Origin: Paguma larvata
Taxonomy: Eukaryota > Chordata > Mammalia > Carnivora > Viverridae
Assembly (NCBI GenBank): GCA_030068075.1
Contig: CM057826.1
Location: 73,815,312-73,879,311 of the forward strand
Direction: 5' to 3'
Length of the DNA: 64,000 nucleotides
The position numbers were made by a program, and so were the translations under genes. Of this stretch, positions 11,239 through 24,175 are shown piece by piece; within the stretch, counting starts at the first letter, position 1, and every line of letters begins with the position of its first letter. The notes below the pieces were generated by a model. It did not search any database and had not been told where the DNA came from. It saw only the letters and a list, made by a program, of their open reading frames with translations.

Positions 11239-11584
11239 TGCCAGATGTTTATCCATTTTGTTGAACTTTTCAAAGAACCAACGTCAGGCTTCACTGATCT
11301 CTTCTATTGTTTTGTTGTCGTTGTTGTTTCTTTTTTTCTTTTTTTAGTTTGTATATTATTTATTTCTTCTCCGATTTTTATTTCCTTCCTTTTGATGGTT
11401 GTGTTGTTTTGTTCTTCTTTTTCTAGCTGCTTTAGGTGCAATACTAGGTTGTTTGAGATTTTTCGTGCTTCTTGAGGTAGGTTGGTATTCGTATAATTTT
11501 CCCTCTTAGGACCACTTTTTTTTTGCATCCCAAATGTTGATATATTTTTTAAAACTACAGAAATCAATATCGTGGTGGATATGT

Positions 11585-11710
11585 GGAATCTCAATTCAAA
11601 TTGCTGGGTTAAAACCTTGACTGTTACTACTGAGTAACTGTGGATAAATCTCAACTTCTCAGTACCATTTTCTTTACTTGTTAAATGAATGAATATAAGG
11701 TACGTTTCAT
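11585..11710 (+). repeat. MIR remnant
   Basis: Contains the MIR series GCTGGGTTAAAACCTTGACTG, then TGAGTAACTGTGGATAAATC, TCAACTTCTCAGTACC and TACTTGTTAAATGAATGAAT in the right order. It lies immediately beyond the truncated 5' end of the antisense L1. Confidence 0.75.
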
Positions 11711-12301
11711 AACTTAGGTGAAAATTTATAAACTACTACATGAAAATATACTTAGGATTACACCTAATCCATATATTAATGACTATATTATCTCTAATGA
11801 TTTTAACCATGTCTGTACTTAACACAGTGTATATATACATGCAGTTTTGATAAGTTTTGGTTCATTGTGTCTTTCTGTGAATGCACCTTTTGTCTCCAAT
11901 TTATTCCTACTGTCTATTTTGCTTTTGTTGATGTGCAAAATAAATTATAATACTTCTCTCTTCATTCTTATCCCAAATAAACTATCACGAAGCGAGGTGG
12001 GGCCTGTAACGAGCATAATTGCCCTCGTTCTTCTCCTTAAAACTATCGATACAAAATGTTTTTAAAAATTTGCTAGATAAAACATATTTGAATGCTTATT
12101 TAACTTCCCACTGCTGAAATTTTAAGCTCTTGCTATTGTGTTAGGTCTAGAAATGACCTCAAAAGTTTAAGATTTAGCAACTTTAAGGAAAACACAGAAC
12201 TAATATTTAGTGGATAATTGTTTGTGTGCTAGGTCCTGAACTAGGTACTTCACAATAACTGGAAGGGATGGAGAAAGAATAAAAGAGACAAAAAAAAAAA
12301 C

Positions 12302-12336
<35 letters not shown>

Positions 12337-13074
12337 CAAAACAAAATCCCTGATATTTTCTGATGTACTGCTATGTGACTATAACTAAAAGAATCATAGT
12401 CCATAAAGGCAAGCAAGACATACACCATTTTCTTCAAAGTAAATTGAAGATGACAGTGTATCCTCATTGTATTGGGCTAACCAGAAAACTTAAGTTAATT
12501 CATGGATTTGTGGTAAGATCTTTACCCCTCCTTTGGGCATGTCACAAATAAGAAGTGTATTTGTGTGAAAACAAAAATTAAACTAGAAAATGTTCTTTCG
12601 TATAGCTGTGTGGTCCCTCACTGCCAGTATCTCTGCTGCTTCTGAATGGAGATTGTCCTAGCTGATGACAGATTTCCATCTGACTAGGTGTGCAGTGTAG
12701 GGCCCTCACTCTTTGAGCCTTCTCCATCTTCCTGAGGTGTGGCCAAGAGTTCCCACCAATCTAAGAACCTCTCAGTCAGTCTTCTTTGCCTGTTTGGGAA
12801 GACTTCTTCCCATTTGTCACTTTCAGTGACTTCTCTTTACTCTTCAAACAACGCTTTTGTGAACTCAACCTTATAAAAACTAAAGCAGTTGGGAAATATC
12901 TTCAGGTACTGTCTTAGCCTGAACTGCTCTGAGATGGAAAAGCACAGAGGCCTTGCTAACCTCACAGAAATTGAGGGGGGGAGAGGAATCCTGAGCACAA
13001 AATGTTGTTGGCAGTTTAATTCTTTAACTACAATAAAAATAAAATAGCAATTAATATCTCAGTAAATTATCCTG
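11711..13074. other. Mostly unique non-coding DNA
   Basis: No gene seen. An A-rich CAAAA-type run lies at about 12289-12345. A short block at 12200-12255 (TGTGTGCTAGGTCCTGAAC then TAGGTACTTCACAA) resembles the start of a minus-strand MIR. A moderately GC-richer part at 12600-12850 has no recognisable coding pattern. Confidence 0.55.
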
Positions 13075-13260
13075 AAATATGCTAGGTGTTTAACACATGC
13101 TCATTCATCTGATATGCATAGCAATCCAGTTTTATAAAGAGAAAACTTGGCCTCAGATTGATTAGAGCCTAATAATACAATTCGGGAGCTGAGTAGGATG
13201 AGGTCAGAACCTGTGTATCTGCCAGCAAAGGCCAGGTTCTTTTCACTAGACTAATCTGGT
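13075..13260 (-). repeat. MIR remnant, minus strand
   Basis: Reads as complement of MIR: GCTAGGTGTTTAACACATGC, then a TTTTATAAAGAGAAAACTTGG segment (the ‘fraction of bases left after a gap’ equivalent of ATGAGGAAACTGAGGC), then GGTCAGAACCTGTGTATCTG and TTCTTTTCACTAGAC. Order and spacing fit; sequence is strongly diverged. Confidence 0.6.
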
Positions 13261-15744
13261 GGAAGACAAGAAGGTTCTTTTGGAAAGAAATTGTTATCAT
13301 GAGCTGGAGAAATAGTTTTATTTTGTTTGAGGAGGGAGGACAAAGTAGGAAACAATGAGAAAAATCATACCACAGAACAGATCTGCCAAGGATATCACTA
13401 CTAATGGGACACACTAGACCCTGAAGTTTGCTCTGATTACCTCCTTTCATCTTTCAATTACAACTACTACAAAAATTAGAGTTCACAGGGTGCCTTGAAC
13501 CCCTGGTCTCGGTGCACTTGACTGGTAGAACCCTTCTCCTGCGCTAGCTGGTAAGCGGGTCAAGAAAGCGTTTGACTAACTTTTTCTATTTCATAAAGAA
13601 GACGGCTAACTAATGAGAGCCATAAAGTAGAGAGATCTTCAAAGACTGGAAGAGCTCATATGCAGTTTGGCCAAGAAATAAAAGACAAATGACCTCTAGG
13701 CTGAATAAAATATAGCTTAGATACTGGCATCTTAATAAAAACATGAGTTTCATTTGGTGAAAAGGTATAACAATGAAATGGATTTCTTCTCTTCAGGTGG
13801 CAGCTAAAAGAGTGGCTTTTGGGGAAATCATTCCTAAGCGCACTGGGCTGTTTCTTGCTTGCAGAACAGAAATTACTGACTACTGGTTAAAATGCTATGT
13901 GAATTAATTTTCAGCCTCATTTATTCACTGGATGAGCATAAAGGCAATTTCAAAGGGAGAAAAATGGCCCCAATATGTGTTGCCACAAATCTTTTAAGAG
14001 ATGAGAAATATTAGCAACTAGTATAATTTAATTCCAGATTCAAACCATTATCACTGTTGTAGTTAACAGTTCTGGATGTATACTTTGCAGCATCATAAAA
14101 AGACTATTGTTTGATCTTAGATTTCAATTATTTCTTTTGGTATCTAATTGCTTATAATTGCTCCAGTTCAAGACAATATATTTTAGCTGTGAATCCACCC
14201 TCTGTAAAACTTCTCACCAGGGGCTTAGCTGGATGATTTCATTAATTCTTTTTTCTAATTAATCATCTCCCCTCTAGTATAAGAATAGTTCTTTGTTAAC
14301 TGTTGGTTATTGTTGTTTTTTTTTTTTTATGTGACTCACATGGGTTAAGTGATAGCTTCTCTAATTACTTAAAATAATTTCACTATATAAAATGGTTCTG
14401 ATGAAGAATAAACAATGTCTAAGAATATGATGAAACAGGTACTTATTCCAGCTACTGAAAATGGATGGGTGAGCAACTGACATGGCAGTGACAACCTTTG
14501 CATATTTCATGGATGCCTCAAAGAGTGAAGTAAATTAGCATACGCTCATTTCTGGGTGACTGTGTGGCAGTAAATTAAAGATAAAAAATGAATCTAAAAT
14601 AAAGGTGATACTTACCATTTGCAGTCAGAGCAGAATCCCATGGGTAGGATAATGCTGCTTTAATATCTCAATTTTTGGTATCATTTAAGTTCAATTCAGA
14701 CAACTAATTGTTTTAATCTCAATTTAACCTCGAAGAATAAAAGCCCGCCTCTTATTGGGCTGGTAGAACACTTCACGTGAACTTTCATTCTTCACAGTGT
14801 ACTCTTCACTGGAATGATTGAAAAGATTCTAAAACAAGACTGAGACTTTTCACTGTCAAATTAGAATTTTTAGAAAATGGAAATAAGATTCTTTAAGTTG
14901 TTTATATCTGTACCTCTAAGGTTGTTTCTGTACAGATTTTTTTTTTTCTAATGAGGACTACAAATTGCTTCCACAGTCACTTTTTATTATTAGAATTCTT
15001 GGACAATCTGAGAGGCAATTATAATATTCCCCTTAATTGATGTATGGCCTTGAGAAAGTAATTTAACCATTCTAATTATTGGGCATTGTAAAGGAGATTC
15101 TGGTGTGTGCTGATTGAGAAATGAGTGATCACAGCATGACATTCCTTTTAGGCAAGTTTTCTCACTTATTTTCTGAAGGGACACGTTGTACTGCCCGCCC
15201 TGGGTCCTGTGGTCAGAATCCCTGATTACAGAATAATATGCCAAATTGATGAGTAAAATATCAACCACTAAAGTCTTCTTGTGTGTGTTAGTGAAGGACC
15301 AAAGGGAAGTATCTGTCTCACAGATACAAATGGAGACCAGGCACAACTTTACTCCTGCCGCATCACACAGAATGAGTCAGTCCACAGAAAAACTCTTCAG
15401 GCAAGTGAAGCATACACTATCATGATAAAAAAAGTAAAATAGGTCTTTTTTAGCCATTCCTATTTAAAAATCTTTAAAATACAGATTATATCATGTTTTA
15501 TAAAGAGAGAGTATTGACTACAATTGAAACTTTTCCTGCTATCTCAATTATTGTTATTACTATGTCCAACTACGTCCAACATAGATATAGCCACTCAGTA
15601 TTGTGTCAGATTGGGTTTTCTATCTTTTGCTATTGAAGTATGATTTTTTTCCTCATACAAATATTCTCTTTCTTTAGCAGAAGTCCTCTTTCCTTTATAA
15701 AAATATGACTGGGACAAGAGGATTTTAAAATAAAATAATAATAT
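13261..15744. other. Unique non-coding DNA, repeat-poor
   Basis: A 2.5-kb stretch with no recent mobile element and no recognisable gene. The 118-codon minus-strand frame at 14990-15346 has no domain I recognise. A weak MIR-like block (GGCCTTGAGAAAGTAATTTAACC) lies near 15043-15070. Confidence 0.5.
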
Positions 15745-15762
15745 GAAAATAAATTATTTGAG
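15745..15762. repeat. Left TSD of SINE 15763-15978
   Basis: GAAAATAAATTATTTGAG occurs exactly again at 15979-15996. An 18-bp perfect duplication indicates a recent insertion. Confidence 0.93.
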
Positions 15763-15978
15763 GGGCGCCTGGGTGGCTCAGTTGGTTAAGTGGCTGGCTT
15801 CAGCTCAGGTCATGATCTCACGGTCTGTGAGTTCGGGCCCTACGTCGGGCTCTGTGCTGACGGCTCAGAGCCTGGAGCCTGCTTCAGATTCTGTGTCTCC
15901 CTCTCTCTCTCTGCCCTTCCCCTGCTCATGCTCTGTCTCTATGTCTCTCGAAGATGAATAAACAATAAAAAAGAAAAA
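15763..15978 (+). mobile_element. CAN-SINE, young, perfect 18-bp TSD
   Basis: Intact head GGGCGCCTGGGTGGCTCAG, core CAGGTCATGATCTCACGG, CT-rich segment and tail GATGAATAAACAATAAAAAAG. Identical 18-bp direct repeats at 15745-15762 and 15979-15996 bracket it. Retained CpGs and the perfect TSD make it one of the youngest elements here. Confidence 0.97.
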
Positions 15979-16009
15979 GAAAATAAATTATTTGAGTCAA
16001 AAAGTAAGG

Positions 16010-18015
16010 ACATGATGCTTTAACCTCTCAGTTACTATCTGTAGTTCCAAATGGATTCTGGGGAAAGATTTCTCTAACAAAGGTGAAGTAAGTAAACACC
16101 GATTGAGTCTCCCGTCTTTAACAATCAAAAACCTGGAGAAAATGTATGAAATAATGGTGTTTAAGACAATGGACACTAGGCAATGAAAGTGAATGCTCAG
16201 ACACAAGAAACAAATGACACAGATCTTATAATTTTCCCAGCTTAGTGCTAAGAGTTTATAAGTGAAAACAACAGAGAGGGACACCAGCTGAATCCTAGTG
16301 CACTTCCAGTTGAGGAGGCAGAACTGAAGGTCTAAGGGGAAACCAAAGCGGCTAGAATTCACATGATGGAGTACTGGACAGGAAAATACTGCATAAACAG
16401 AGAGCTCCAGTTGCCTTCTGAAAGTTGACCCTGAATATTCAGCAGAGTATTATCAACAAATGCATATTACAAAACTACCTGAGATTGAGGAAAGATTCAC
16501 GAAAAGGATTAGAAGTTATACTTCTGAGCTCACATAGATCTGGGAATAGTGCCTACTCCCACCAGACAGAATGGAAATACACATAATTTATAGGGCATTA
16601 AGTAGAGTATCCAGAAACATTATGCCTCGATATTGGAATGATTAAACCATTTTTTGGAATGACCTAACAAATCTTAAAAGCAAGGCCTTAAAGGACCAAA
16701 TTATTACCAGCTACTCAACTATGTACCAGAACAAAGCACAGGAATATTTATAGAAATACAAAATAAAAAAGGTCATGAATCAAAGAATGTGGTGGCCTCT
16801 AGATGCTGAAAACAGCCCTCAATGTATAGCCACCAGAAAAAATGGGAACCTTGGTCTACACCTCCAATAACTGAATTATGCCAACAACATGAAGGAACAA
16901 GAAATGAATTCTCTCCTAGGGAGGGATGCTATCTATCAACTTTTTCATTTAGTCCAATGAGATCTGTACTGAATACTGACCTATAAAACTGTAAAACAAT
17001 AAAATTATGTTCCCTTAATCACTAAGTTGTTTGTAATTTGTTACAGCCACAATAGAAAAGTAAAATAATAATCAAATTTCTCAAAGAGATAAATAGAAAA
17101 TCTTTACAGAACCCAGGAAAAATAGATACACTACACAGAGAAGAAAAATATAAGAACATTAACAAACTTCTTAAAAGCAATAAAAACCAGAAGACAGTAG
17201 AACATCTTCAGAGTACTAAAGGAAAAGACAAACAAACATATTAAGCCCCATTTCTATACTCACTGCAATTACTTTTCTTTTTTCTTTTCAAGTTTATTTA
17301 TTTATTTATTCTTCAAGACAGCATGAGTGGGAGAGGGACAAAGAAAGGGAGAGGGAGACAATCTCAAGCAGGCTCCATGCTGCCAGTATAAAGCCCGAAG
17401 TGAGGCTTGAACCCACAAAACTGTGAAATCACGACCTGAACCAACAGTTGGATGCTTACCCAACTGAGCCACCCATGTGCCCCTGCAATTACTTTTCAAA
17501 ACAAAAATGGAATAGAGCATTTGCTAGACATGAAAAAGCAGAAAGAACTCATCCTTAAAAACTTGCATCACAATAAATATTAAGGAATGTCTTTAAGCAG
17601 AAGGAAAATGATACCAGGTCAAAAATATGGATCAACCCAAGGAATGAAGAGCTCTAGAAAATGTAAATATGTAAGAAGAAATTGTTATTACTATTATTTA
17701 AATAGCTTTAATGGATAACTGACTAAATAATAATAATAATAATGGTATATTAAGGACTTTATAATATAATATAAAATTATGACTAAAAATTACACAAAGG
17801 TGAGAAGGGGAGAAGTGAAGGTTATTATTAAAAATTTTTTTACGTGTAGTTAAATTGGTATAATTTCATTAGATGAAGTGTAGAGGAAATGTAAATGAAG
17901 GTAGGCTATCATAAGTGTCTATACTGTAAACCCTAAAGCAACACCTAAAAAAGAGTTAACAAATAATAGTAATAAAAATAAATAGCCAACAAAAAGGATA
18001 AAATTAAATCATAAG
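16010..18015 (+). mobile_element. Ancient L1 or HAL1-like remnant, split by a SINE
   Basis: Patches match the ORF1-to-downstream part of old mammalian L1M/HAL1 elements: GAGTCTCCCGTCTTTAACAA near 16108, AGCAGAAGGAAAATGATACC near 17596, and GGAATGAAGAGCTCTAGAAAATGTAAATAT near 17640-17669. It is heavily diverged and interrupted by the SINE at 17278-17482. I cannot separate HAL1 from an L1M subfamily by eye, and outer boundaries are approximate. Confidence 0.55.
17278..17482 (-). mobile_element. CAN-SINE, minus strand, perfect 15-bp TSD
   Basis: T-rich complement of the tail, GA-rich tract, core complement ACTGTGAAATCACGACC and head complement GAGCCACCCATGTGCCC. CTGCAATTACTTTTC is repeated exactly at 17263-17277 and 17483-17497, inside the older L1/HAL1 remnant. 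Confidence 0.95.
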
Positions 18016-20166
18016 AAAATTAATGCCAGAAAGATTTTAGGTCTTGGTCTAGGTATCTGAAAGCCCATAAACATATTTTTTTTAAGTTTCTATAAATAAG
18101 AGACTTAGAGAAAGGTGAAAATGGAAATGAGATGCTTCTCACTTGCATCAAAAAGATATGCACAAAAAAAGTTTGTAACTGAACTAGTAGATATAACTGC
18201 AGAAATGGAGAGCTCATCTTCTTTCTTTATCTATAATCGTGAATGTAGAACATAAAGGACCATATTTTTTGAATGACTATTACCTTCACAATAAACAAAT
18301 ATCTTTGAAATAAAGGACAGAGTGGATTGGATCCATGGCTGCTTTGTAGATGGTGTAAGTTGTGTACTGCATAATGCTAGGGAAGCCATTCATGGCAGGC
18401 TTCTAGGCATGACATATGTGAACATAAATGGTTGCCCTTAGTAGACTTCTATATAAAGTACTGCTATAAACTTCTGAAACAGCATAACTTTGTCCTTCAC
18501 CCGGCCCTGATACAAAATAGACTAGGATCTACTGATCCACTGATGCAGGGCTAGTCAGAGATAAGCTTTCCTGTACAGTCACGAGAGAGGTTTCTTCCCT
18601 CTTAGCTTTCAATACCGTAGTCTTGAAAATTCTGTCAAATAGCTAAAGACATTAAGGTTAAACTGACAGATTCATCATGTAAGTAAAGAGCTGGAATTAG
18701 CAACTTTTCAGAGGCTGAGTGCTATTTGTGTCAGCATCCTAAATAAACACCCAAAAGGCAGTTAAATGTGTGTATGCAGAATGGTCCAATGGATATAAGC
18801 CTTCCCAAAGATCTCATTTTATTGCCATTACTCTCTCATGGTCTTTCTTAGGTTTGACACTTTGAGGAATACTTTTGGCTTTTACCCTCGTGTCTTGAAT
18901 TGAACTGAGAAAATGAACACTACTGAATAAGTTTGAAAAAACTCTCTTGCCAGTACAGTTGTAATAAAAACCCTTCCATAATATTTAAATTTACATCAGA
19001 CAAGAATTGTTCTGACATATGACGTGTGCTAAATAGGTACCTGTATAAGTCTTCGATGGGTAATAATTTTGGAGAAACCTAAAAAAAAGCCATTTAATAT
19101 CAAATAATGTACCATGATTACTAACCTGGTGTGAATAAAAGCAGAGCAGGGCTTCTTTCTACAGGTCTAGCTGACCTAATGCTTTTAATAGGTAATAATT
19201 ATTCTAATCAATGACAATCTTTGCACTTTATATAGTACAACTCAGTGGTGCTAAAAGATGTCTTCCCAGGGAAAATTATTAAGGTTATCAAGTAATAATG
19301 CTGAGAAAGACGTAGCCACTGACAGAGGTTCTAACATCCAGAGTGTTGGCAGCAATGATTTTTACCAATAACAACCTCTGGCTTACTGATCCTATTCAAA
19401 CTTTGAGAAAAAAGCCAGGAAATTTTGTTTTTTTTTCCAATGTATTTACTTAACATACCTCTATTCATTTCCTATTCATTTCACAAATATTAATTGAGGG
19501 TCATCTATATGGCTGGCACTGTGTGGGTAAAAGCAATAAAATGATGAGCAAAACAGATCTAAAATCTGGAAACTAAGATAAACCTTCTTTACGTTAAAGT
19601 GTCCTAGCTATAAAATTAAATAAGTGAGTAATTAGTAAATTTCAGATTGTTGACTAGTCAAAATACTTTGTGCCTGTGCCTGGGGAGAACAGAAGTGAGG
19701 AGAGGAAGAAATGTATAACTGTGAGGTACTTAATAGGGAAGGTTAATCCAAGAGATTTCTTCTAGTGGTATTCTTAGGGGGTGGGATAAAGAAATGACTG
19801 TTTTTCCATATTTTATGCATTAAATGCTAAAATATGAATAAAGTATATTTTTAAGGAATCAGTATTTTGTTATTGAGTTTTAACATCCAGTGTGCATTTC
19901 ATTATGCTAATTCACTATATTTCCTACAGGCAGCAAAATTTCACCTAATTTTATAGCATTGTAATAAAAATATAGTTGTAGTTAGCTATTATAATCACAA
20001 TATAAATTTTAAGTATGATGGAATAAATATATATAGGCAGATAGAAGGGAAGTACATATTGACAAAGTGATACCAAATAAAACTTATTTATCAAAGACAA
20101 TACCCATAAAAGAACATGTTTACCACTATTGTCTTACAGTAATCTTATATATATATATATATATAT
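18016..20166. other. Unique non-coding DNA
   Basis: No gene or recent element seen. The stretch 19460-19570 (TTTCACAAATATTAATTGAGG, then GGCTGGCACTGTGTGGG and GATGAGCAAAACAG) matches a common old mammalian repeat motif of uncertain class. A TA run at 20146-20167 leads into the next SINE. Confidence 0.5.
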
Positions 20167-20167
20167 T

Positions 20168-20375
20168 TTAAGTTTATTTATTGGAGAGAGTCAGAGACAG
20201 CAAGAGTGGGAGAGGGTCAAAGAGGGAAAGAAAGAGAGAGAGAGAATTCCAAGAAGGCTCTGAGTTGCCAGCACATAGCATGACATGGGGTCAAATCCAT
20301 GAAACTGTGATATCATGACCTGAACCAAAACCAAGAGTTGGATGCTTCAACAACTGAGCCACCCAGGCACCCTGT
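20168..20375 (-). mobile_element. CAN-SINE, minus strand
   Basis: Starts TTTTAAGTTTATTTATTGGAG, passes through a GA-rich tract and core complement TGATATCATGACCTGAACC, and ends GAGCCACCCAGGCACCC. It abuts a TA microsatellite, and a TSD could not be read with confidence. Several substitutions suggest moderate age. Confidence 0.92.
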
Positions 20376-22779
20376 GATCTTCTATTCTTAACAGTTCATC
20401 TAGGTTTAGGATATGTAGAAAGCTACGTAAATGTCTTTGTGGTTATGCACATGAAAAGTGGCAAGGACTAAGAAATATTTCTTTCCTACTTCTCCAGAGA
20501 AAATAGCACTAGGAAATTTTATGGATGAATGTTGCAATAAATAAATATATGAAGAGCTGGGCAGAGAAAGAGTAGGGATCTCTTAGTAATTCATCTGCCT
20601 TGAACCAGCCAGCCTCCCTGCCTTATTCTTGGGAATTTGGCCACTGTTAAACTTTACTGCCATAGTCAAGCCATTGATGTATTCCATACTCAACGTCCAG
20701 TCCCTATCCTTAAATTCCACTGAAGGAGTGCTGGGATGGGTAAGAACCCTGGCCAAAATTTATGGATGATGTAGCTCTTGGAGAAACAATCACAGGGAGA
20801 AGCAAATAATTTTTAATTGCTTATATAGGGGACTAAAATGCTATCCATAATAATGACTCTTGTCTGGTTTCTCTTTGGGATTCTTTTACTCTTGGAACTT
20901 TACATAGCTTTTTAGAATCATAAACTTAGAATTCTAGAAAGTATATAAGTGAGACACTCAGTGACAATCTTCTTGAGTCCATGTTTCCAAGCCTCTCTTT
21001 AAGGTCTTGCAAAGTGCCCAAAAGACATGTTTTTGTATAAATCACAAAGGCTGATACGGTCTAGGTAGGCCAAAAGATTCCTTCTGTATCAGATATGTTC
21101 TACACAGAGGACAGGCATTATGTACTGGTTTGGGGGAAGCACAAAATCCCAATAGCCTGGCTTTTGTTCTGTGACTATTTCTGTTAGGGATATAAAGGGA
21201 AAGATTTCTATAAAGACATGATTTGAGACTCTGTCCTTGCCTAATACTCACGACAATACTGTCCTCTGGAAGTTGTGTAGTATGAGTATTCGCCTCTTAC
21301 CAGACAGACTATAGGTGGAGTCATGGTGTCAGAGTGATGAATGGCACACTTATAAACTGTCTCTTTTGCCATGGAATTTAGAGTCTGTAAGCATCACAGT
21401 TACTCTGGCTCAGCTGAGTAGAAAATGGTACACATGAAGAAAAACAGAAAAGACTTATACTTATCACCCTTCTGTCTGTGCTTCTCAGCTTTACCCTAAT
21501 AGACACTAACATGGTCTCTGATATGGGGACTAAGTAGACTAAAGTTGTCTTTATTAGAGTTTGTTCACACCAGTGATTCATGACCATGAGAATAAACACT
21601 TTCAATAAAGATACCCAGTTAAACAAACACGTAGCCACCTTGACTGCTGGATACCATCATGTTGCAAAATTGTACTGAAATAAGGGCTGAGTAGCTTGCA
21701 ATTCATGTTCTTTGCCACAGTGAAATGTGGATTTGATAATATGGAATAATGTTTGAATCATGGTCCATAACGTATAAATATCACCCAAATTTACCTAAGA
21801 CCCTTCATGTGATTGACATCATCAGCTTAATGAGACTTGACCTACCAGAGCAACTGTCCTTATGTACTAGAAAGAGCTTGTTTAACTCTCTGGTAGTTTC
21901 ACTGGGTTTCGCATTAATTAGTCAACATCCATACAACTACAGATTCTAAATTAATTCTGACAAAATATTCACACAGGTGCAGGCAGAATATTGTCTTTGG
22001 AATTTCAAAAATTAGATACATCTTCAAAAAAAGAATTCTTGTAGTCAAATCACCTGTTTCCTTGAACGTAAAGGTGATGTTATATTGACCAACCCACACA
22101 CCCCCAAAATCTATACTAATGAAAACCAAAATAATTCAAATTTAAGCTTAATATTGAAAATCTGCTAGAGAAAGAGACTTGATCTGACAATTTTACGTGC
22201 TTCTGAATATCTGTGAACTAAAGACCATGTAGATAGTCTCGCATGTGTAATGAATAAATACATGTAATGACTACCAGGCCAGAGAGAAGAGCATGTTACC
22301 TTGATTTAATAATTTATTTTTTCTACCCCTAAGGAGCACCCAGTTTGGTAGTGGAGATGGCGGTTTCAGCTATATACCTGGCAAACTTGAATAGAGTGTC
22401 AGTTATATAACAGTATTTCGACAAATCAAAATGAGACCTTACTTAAAGTGGACTCACTGATTGTCCTGTGAAGAAAAGCAGGCTAGAGTAGTAAAGAGCT
22501 GGAAGGAAAGCCAAAGGGAGAATTCTAGTAAAAGTTATGTCATTAATGAACTATGTAAATTTAAGTCAGTTACTTTATTTTTCTGTTCCCTATTCTTACA
22601 TATTTAAATTTATATATTGATTATAAGTTTTCTGTGATATATAAAAAGTTATTCCATTTTTTCATTCTGTGAATAAATAACATAAAATCCATAAAATAAG
22701 AATTATTCAATCTCCACATTTATAAAATTTTAATATCTAGTATGATAACATAAGACAAGGAAATGAAAACTATGAAACT
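20376..22779. other. Unique non-coding DNA
   Basis: No gene supported. Short open frames at 21042-21251, 21378-21638, 21749-21949 and 21914-22129 have no domain or splice context. A weak MIR-like block (GAACTATGTAAATTTAAGTCAGTTACTTTA) lies near 22548-22577. Confidence 0.5.
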
Positions 22780-23440
22780 CAAACAGGACAAAATAAAAAT
22801 GAACATTATCAGGCAATATGTTTAACTAAATAGAAAGTCAAGAGAAAAGATACATAAAATCTACATTTGATAGGTCTATAAAGTAAATAAGCAAATAAGA
22901 GTTTTTCATATATTACAAATAACAAATGTAAAATTTAATAAAAAGAAGAAAGCTCCTTTTACATAATGGAATATACAAAATAAAAGAAAACTTTAATAAG
23001 AACTATGCAAAACTATATGAAAATATCATAAAGCATTCCAGAAGGGTATAAAAGACCAAAATAAATGTGAAGTCATGTATTATTTCTGCGTGGGAAAACC
23101 TAACATTTCAAAGGTATTAATTTTTCTCAGAATAATTGGTGAAATTAATATAATCTAAGGAAAATCTAATAAAAATCCAAGAACATTTGGAGAAGAAAAA
23201 TAAAGTGAGATATGCCAATCTAGTTAACTAAAATGTACCCTAGCATGACAATAACTAAATTGTAGACTACTAGCTCAGGATAGAAAGTTCAAAAAATAAA
23301 TCTTCAGTAAATAACCACAATTCTGGAGAAAAATGATTCTAACAGTTTTGCCAATTTCCACTGTACTTTCATGGAAGAGACAACTTTCAGAGTGTCTTTC
23401 TCCACTATTTTCACAGATGACTGCTTCAATACAATTTAAA
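22780..23440 (+). mobile_element. Old L1 ORF2 remnant
   Basis: Segments such as ACTATATGAAAATATCATAA, GCATTCCAGAAGGGTATAAA, GAAAATCTAATAAAAATCCAAG and AATGTACCCTAGCATGACAA correspond to the post-reverse-transcriptase region of ancient L1 ORF2, strongly decayed. It sits just upstream of a younger inverted L1 insertion. Limits are approximate. Confidence 0.5.
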
Positions 23441-23481
23441 ATCAATCTTATAAATATAGATTTTATGTAAGGAAATCAATA

Positions 23482-24170
23482 GAATAGTGATTTAAAAATT
23501 TGAGTTTACTTTTGCATATGGTTTGAGAAAGTGGTCCAGTTTTATGTAGCTTTTGGATATAGTAGTCCAATTTTCCCAAGACCGTTTATTGAAGAGAATA
23601 AATTTTCCCCCCTGTGAAATTTTGCCTCTTTTGTCATAGATTAATGGATCATATAAGCATGGGTTATATGAATTCTTTTCCATAGATCTATGTGTCTATT
23701 TTTGTGCTCAACATTGTATTGTTTGGATTACTGCAGCTTTGTAGTATACCCTGAAATCTGGAATTGGGAGACCTACAGTTGTATTTTTCTTTCTCAAGAT
23801 TGCTTTGGTTATTCAAAGTTTTCTGTAGTTTCATAAAAATTTTAGGAGTTTTTGTTCTAGTTTTATTAAAAATGCTGTTGATATTTAGATAGGGATTGCA
23901 TTAAATCTGTAGATTGCTTTGTGTACTATGGACATTTTAAAAATATTAATTCTTCCAATCCATGATCATGGAATATCTTCTCATTTCTTTGTGCCATTTT
24001 CAGTTTCTTTCATCAATGTTTATAGTTTCCAGAGTCTTTTACCAGTCTTCTTTCACCTCTGTTAAGTTCATTCTGAGGTACTTTTTTTCTTTCTAGTGCA
24101 ATTATAAATGGAACTGTTGTCTTAATTTCTCTCTGCTATTTCATTATTACTGTATAGAAACACTACCAAT
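23482..24170 (-). mobile_element. L1, inverted 5' half of a twin-primed insertion
   Basis: Reverse complement reads L1 ORF2 from the stretch just after FADD (CTATACAGTAATAATGAAAT near 24145-24164) to the segment encoding ‘TGG-ACC-ACT-TTC’ (complement of GAAAGTGGTCCAGTTTTATG near 23526). The element resumes at 24176 in plus orientation at almost the next L1 position. Non-coding now because of stops and indels. Confidence 0.88.
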
Positions 24171-24175
24171 TTCTA

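Larger units (their letters stand above)
7984..11545 (-). mobile_element. 5'-truncated L1 (carnivoran LINE-1), antisense
   Basis: The reverse complement reads as L1 from the region upstream of the reverse transcriptase (near 11545), through RT and the ORF2 C-terminus, to the 3' UTR near 7984. Landmarks: the FADD catalytic motif encoded at 10020-10031; a GTRQGCPFSP-type RT segment near 10150-10180; and the C-terminal region near 8280-8480. It is interrupted by a later SINE (9639-9859) and by a polypyrimidine microsatellite (about 10985-11238). ORF1, the endonuclease domain and the 5' UTR are absent, so the copy is dead. Confidence 0.93.
8281..11545 (-). pseudogene. L1 ORF2 remnant (reverse transcriptase and C-terminal region)
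   Basis: Reverse-transcriptase part of L1 ORF2p, which in an active element nicks target DNA and reverse-transcribes L1 RNA at the break. The N-terminal endonuclease is missing through 5' truncation. The palm segment is readable in a minus frame at 10073-10291 (…TRQGCPFSPILFNIVLKV…), and FADD is encoded at 10020-10031. Frameshifts, stops, a SINE and a microsatellite break it into short frames. Non-functional. Confidence 0.88.

Noticed and set aside
10942..11475. 177-codon open frame, the longest in the window, with overlapping frames in other phases
   Set aside because: It is translated CTTT/TTCC/TC repeat plus antisense L1. Several frames on both strands stay open only because the repeat lacks stops.
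14990..15346. 118-codon minus-strand open frame
   Set aside because: No recognisable domain or conserved motif, and it runs across MIR-like sequence. It would need conservation evidence to be considered.
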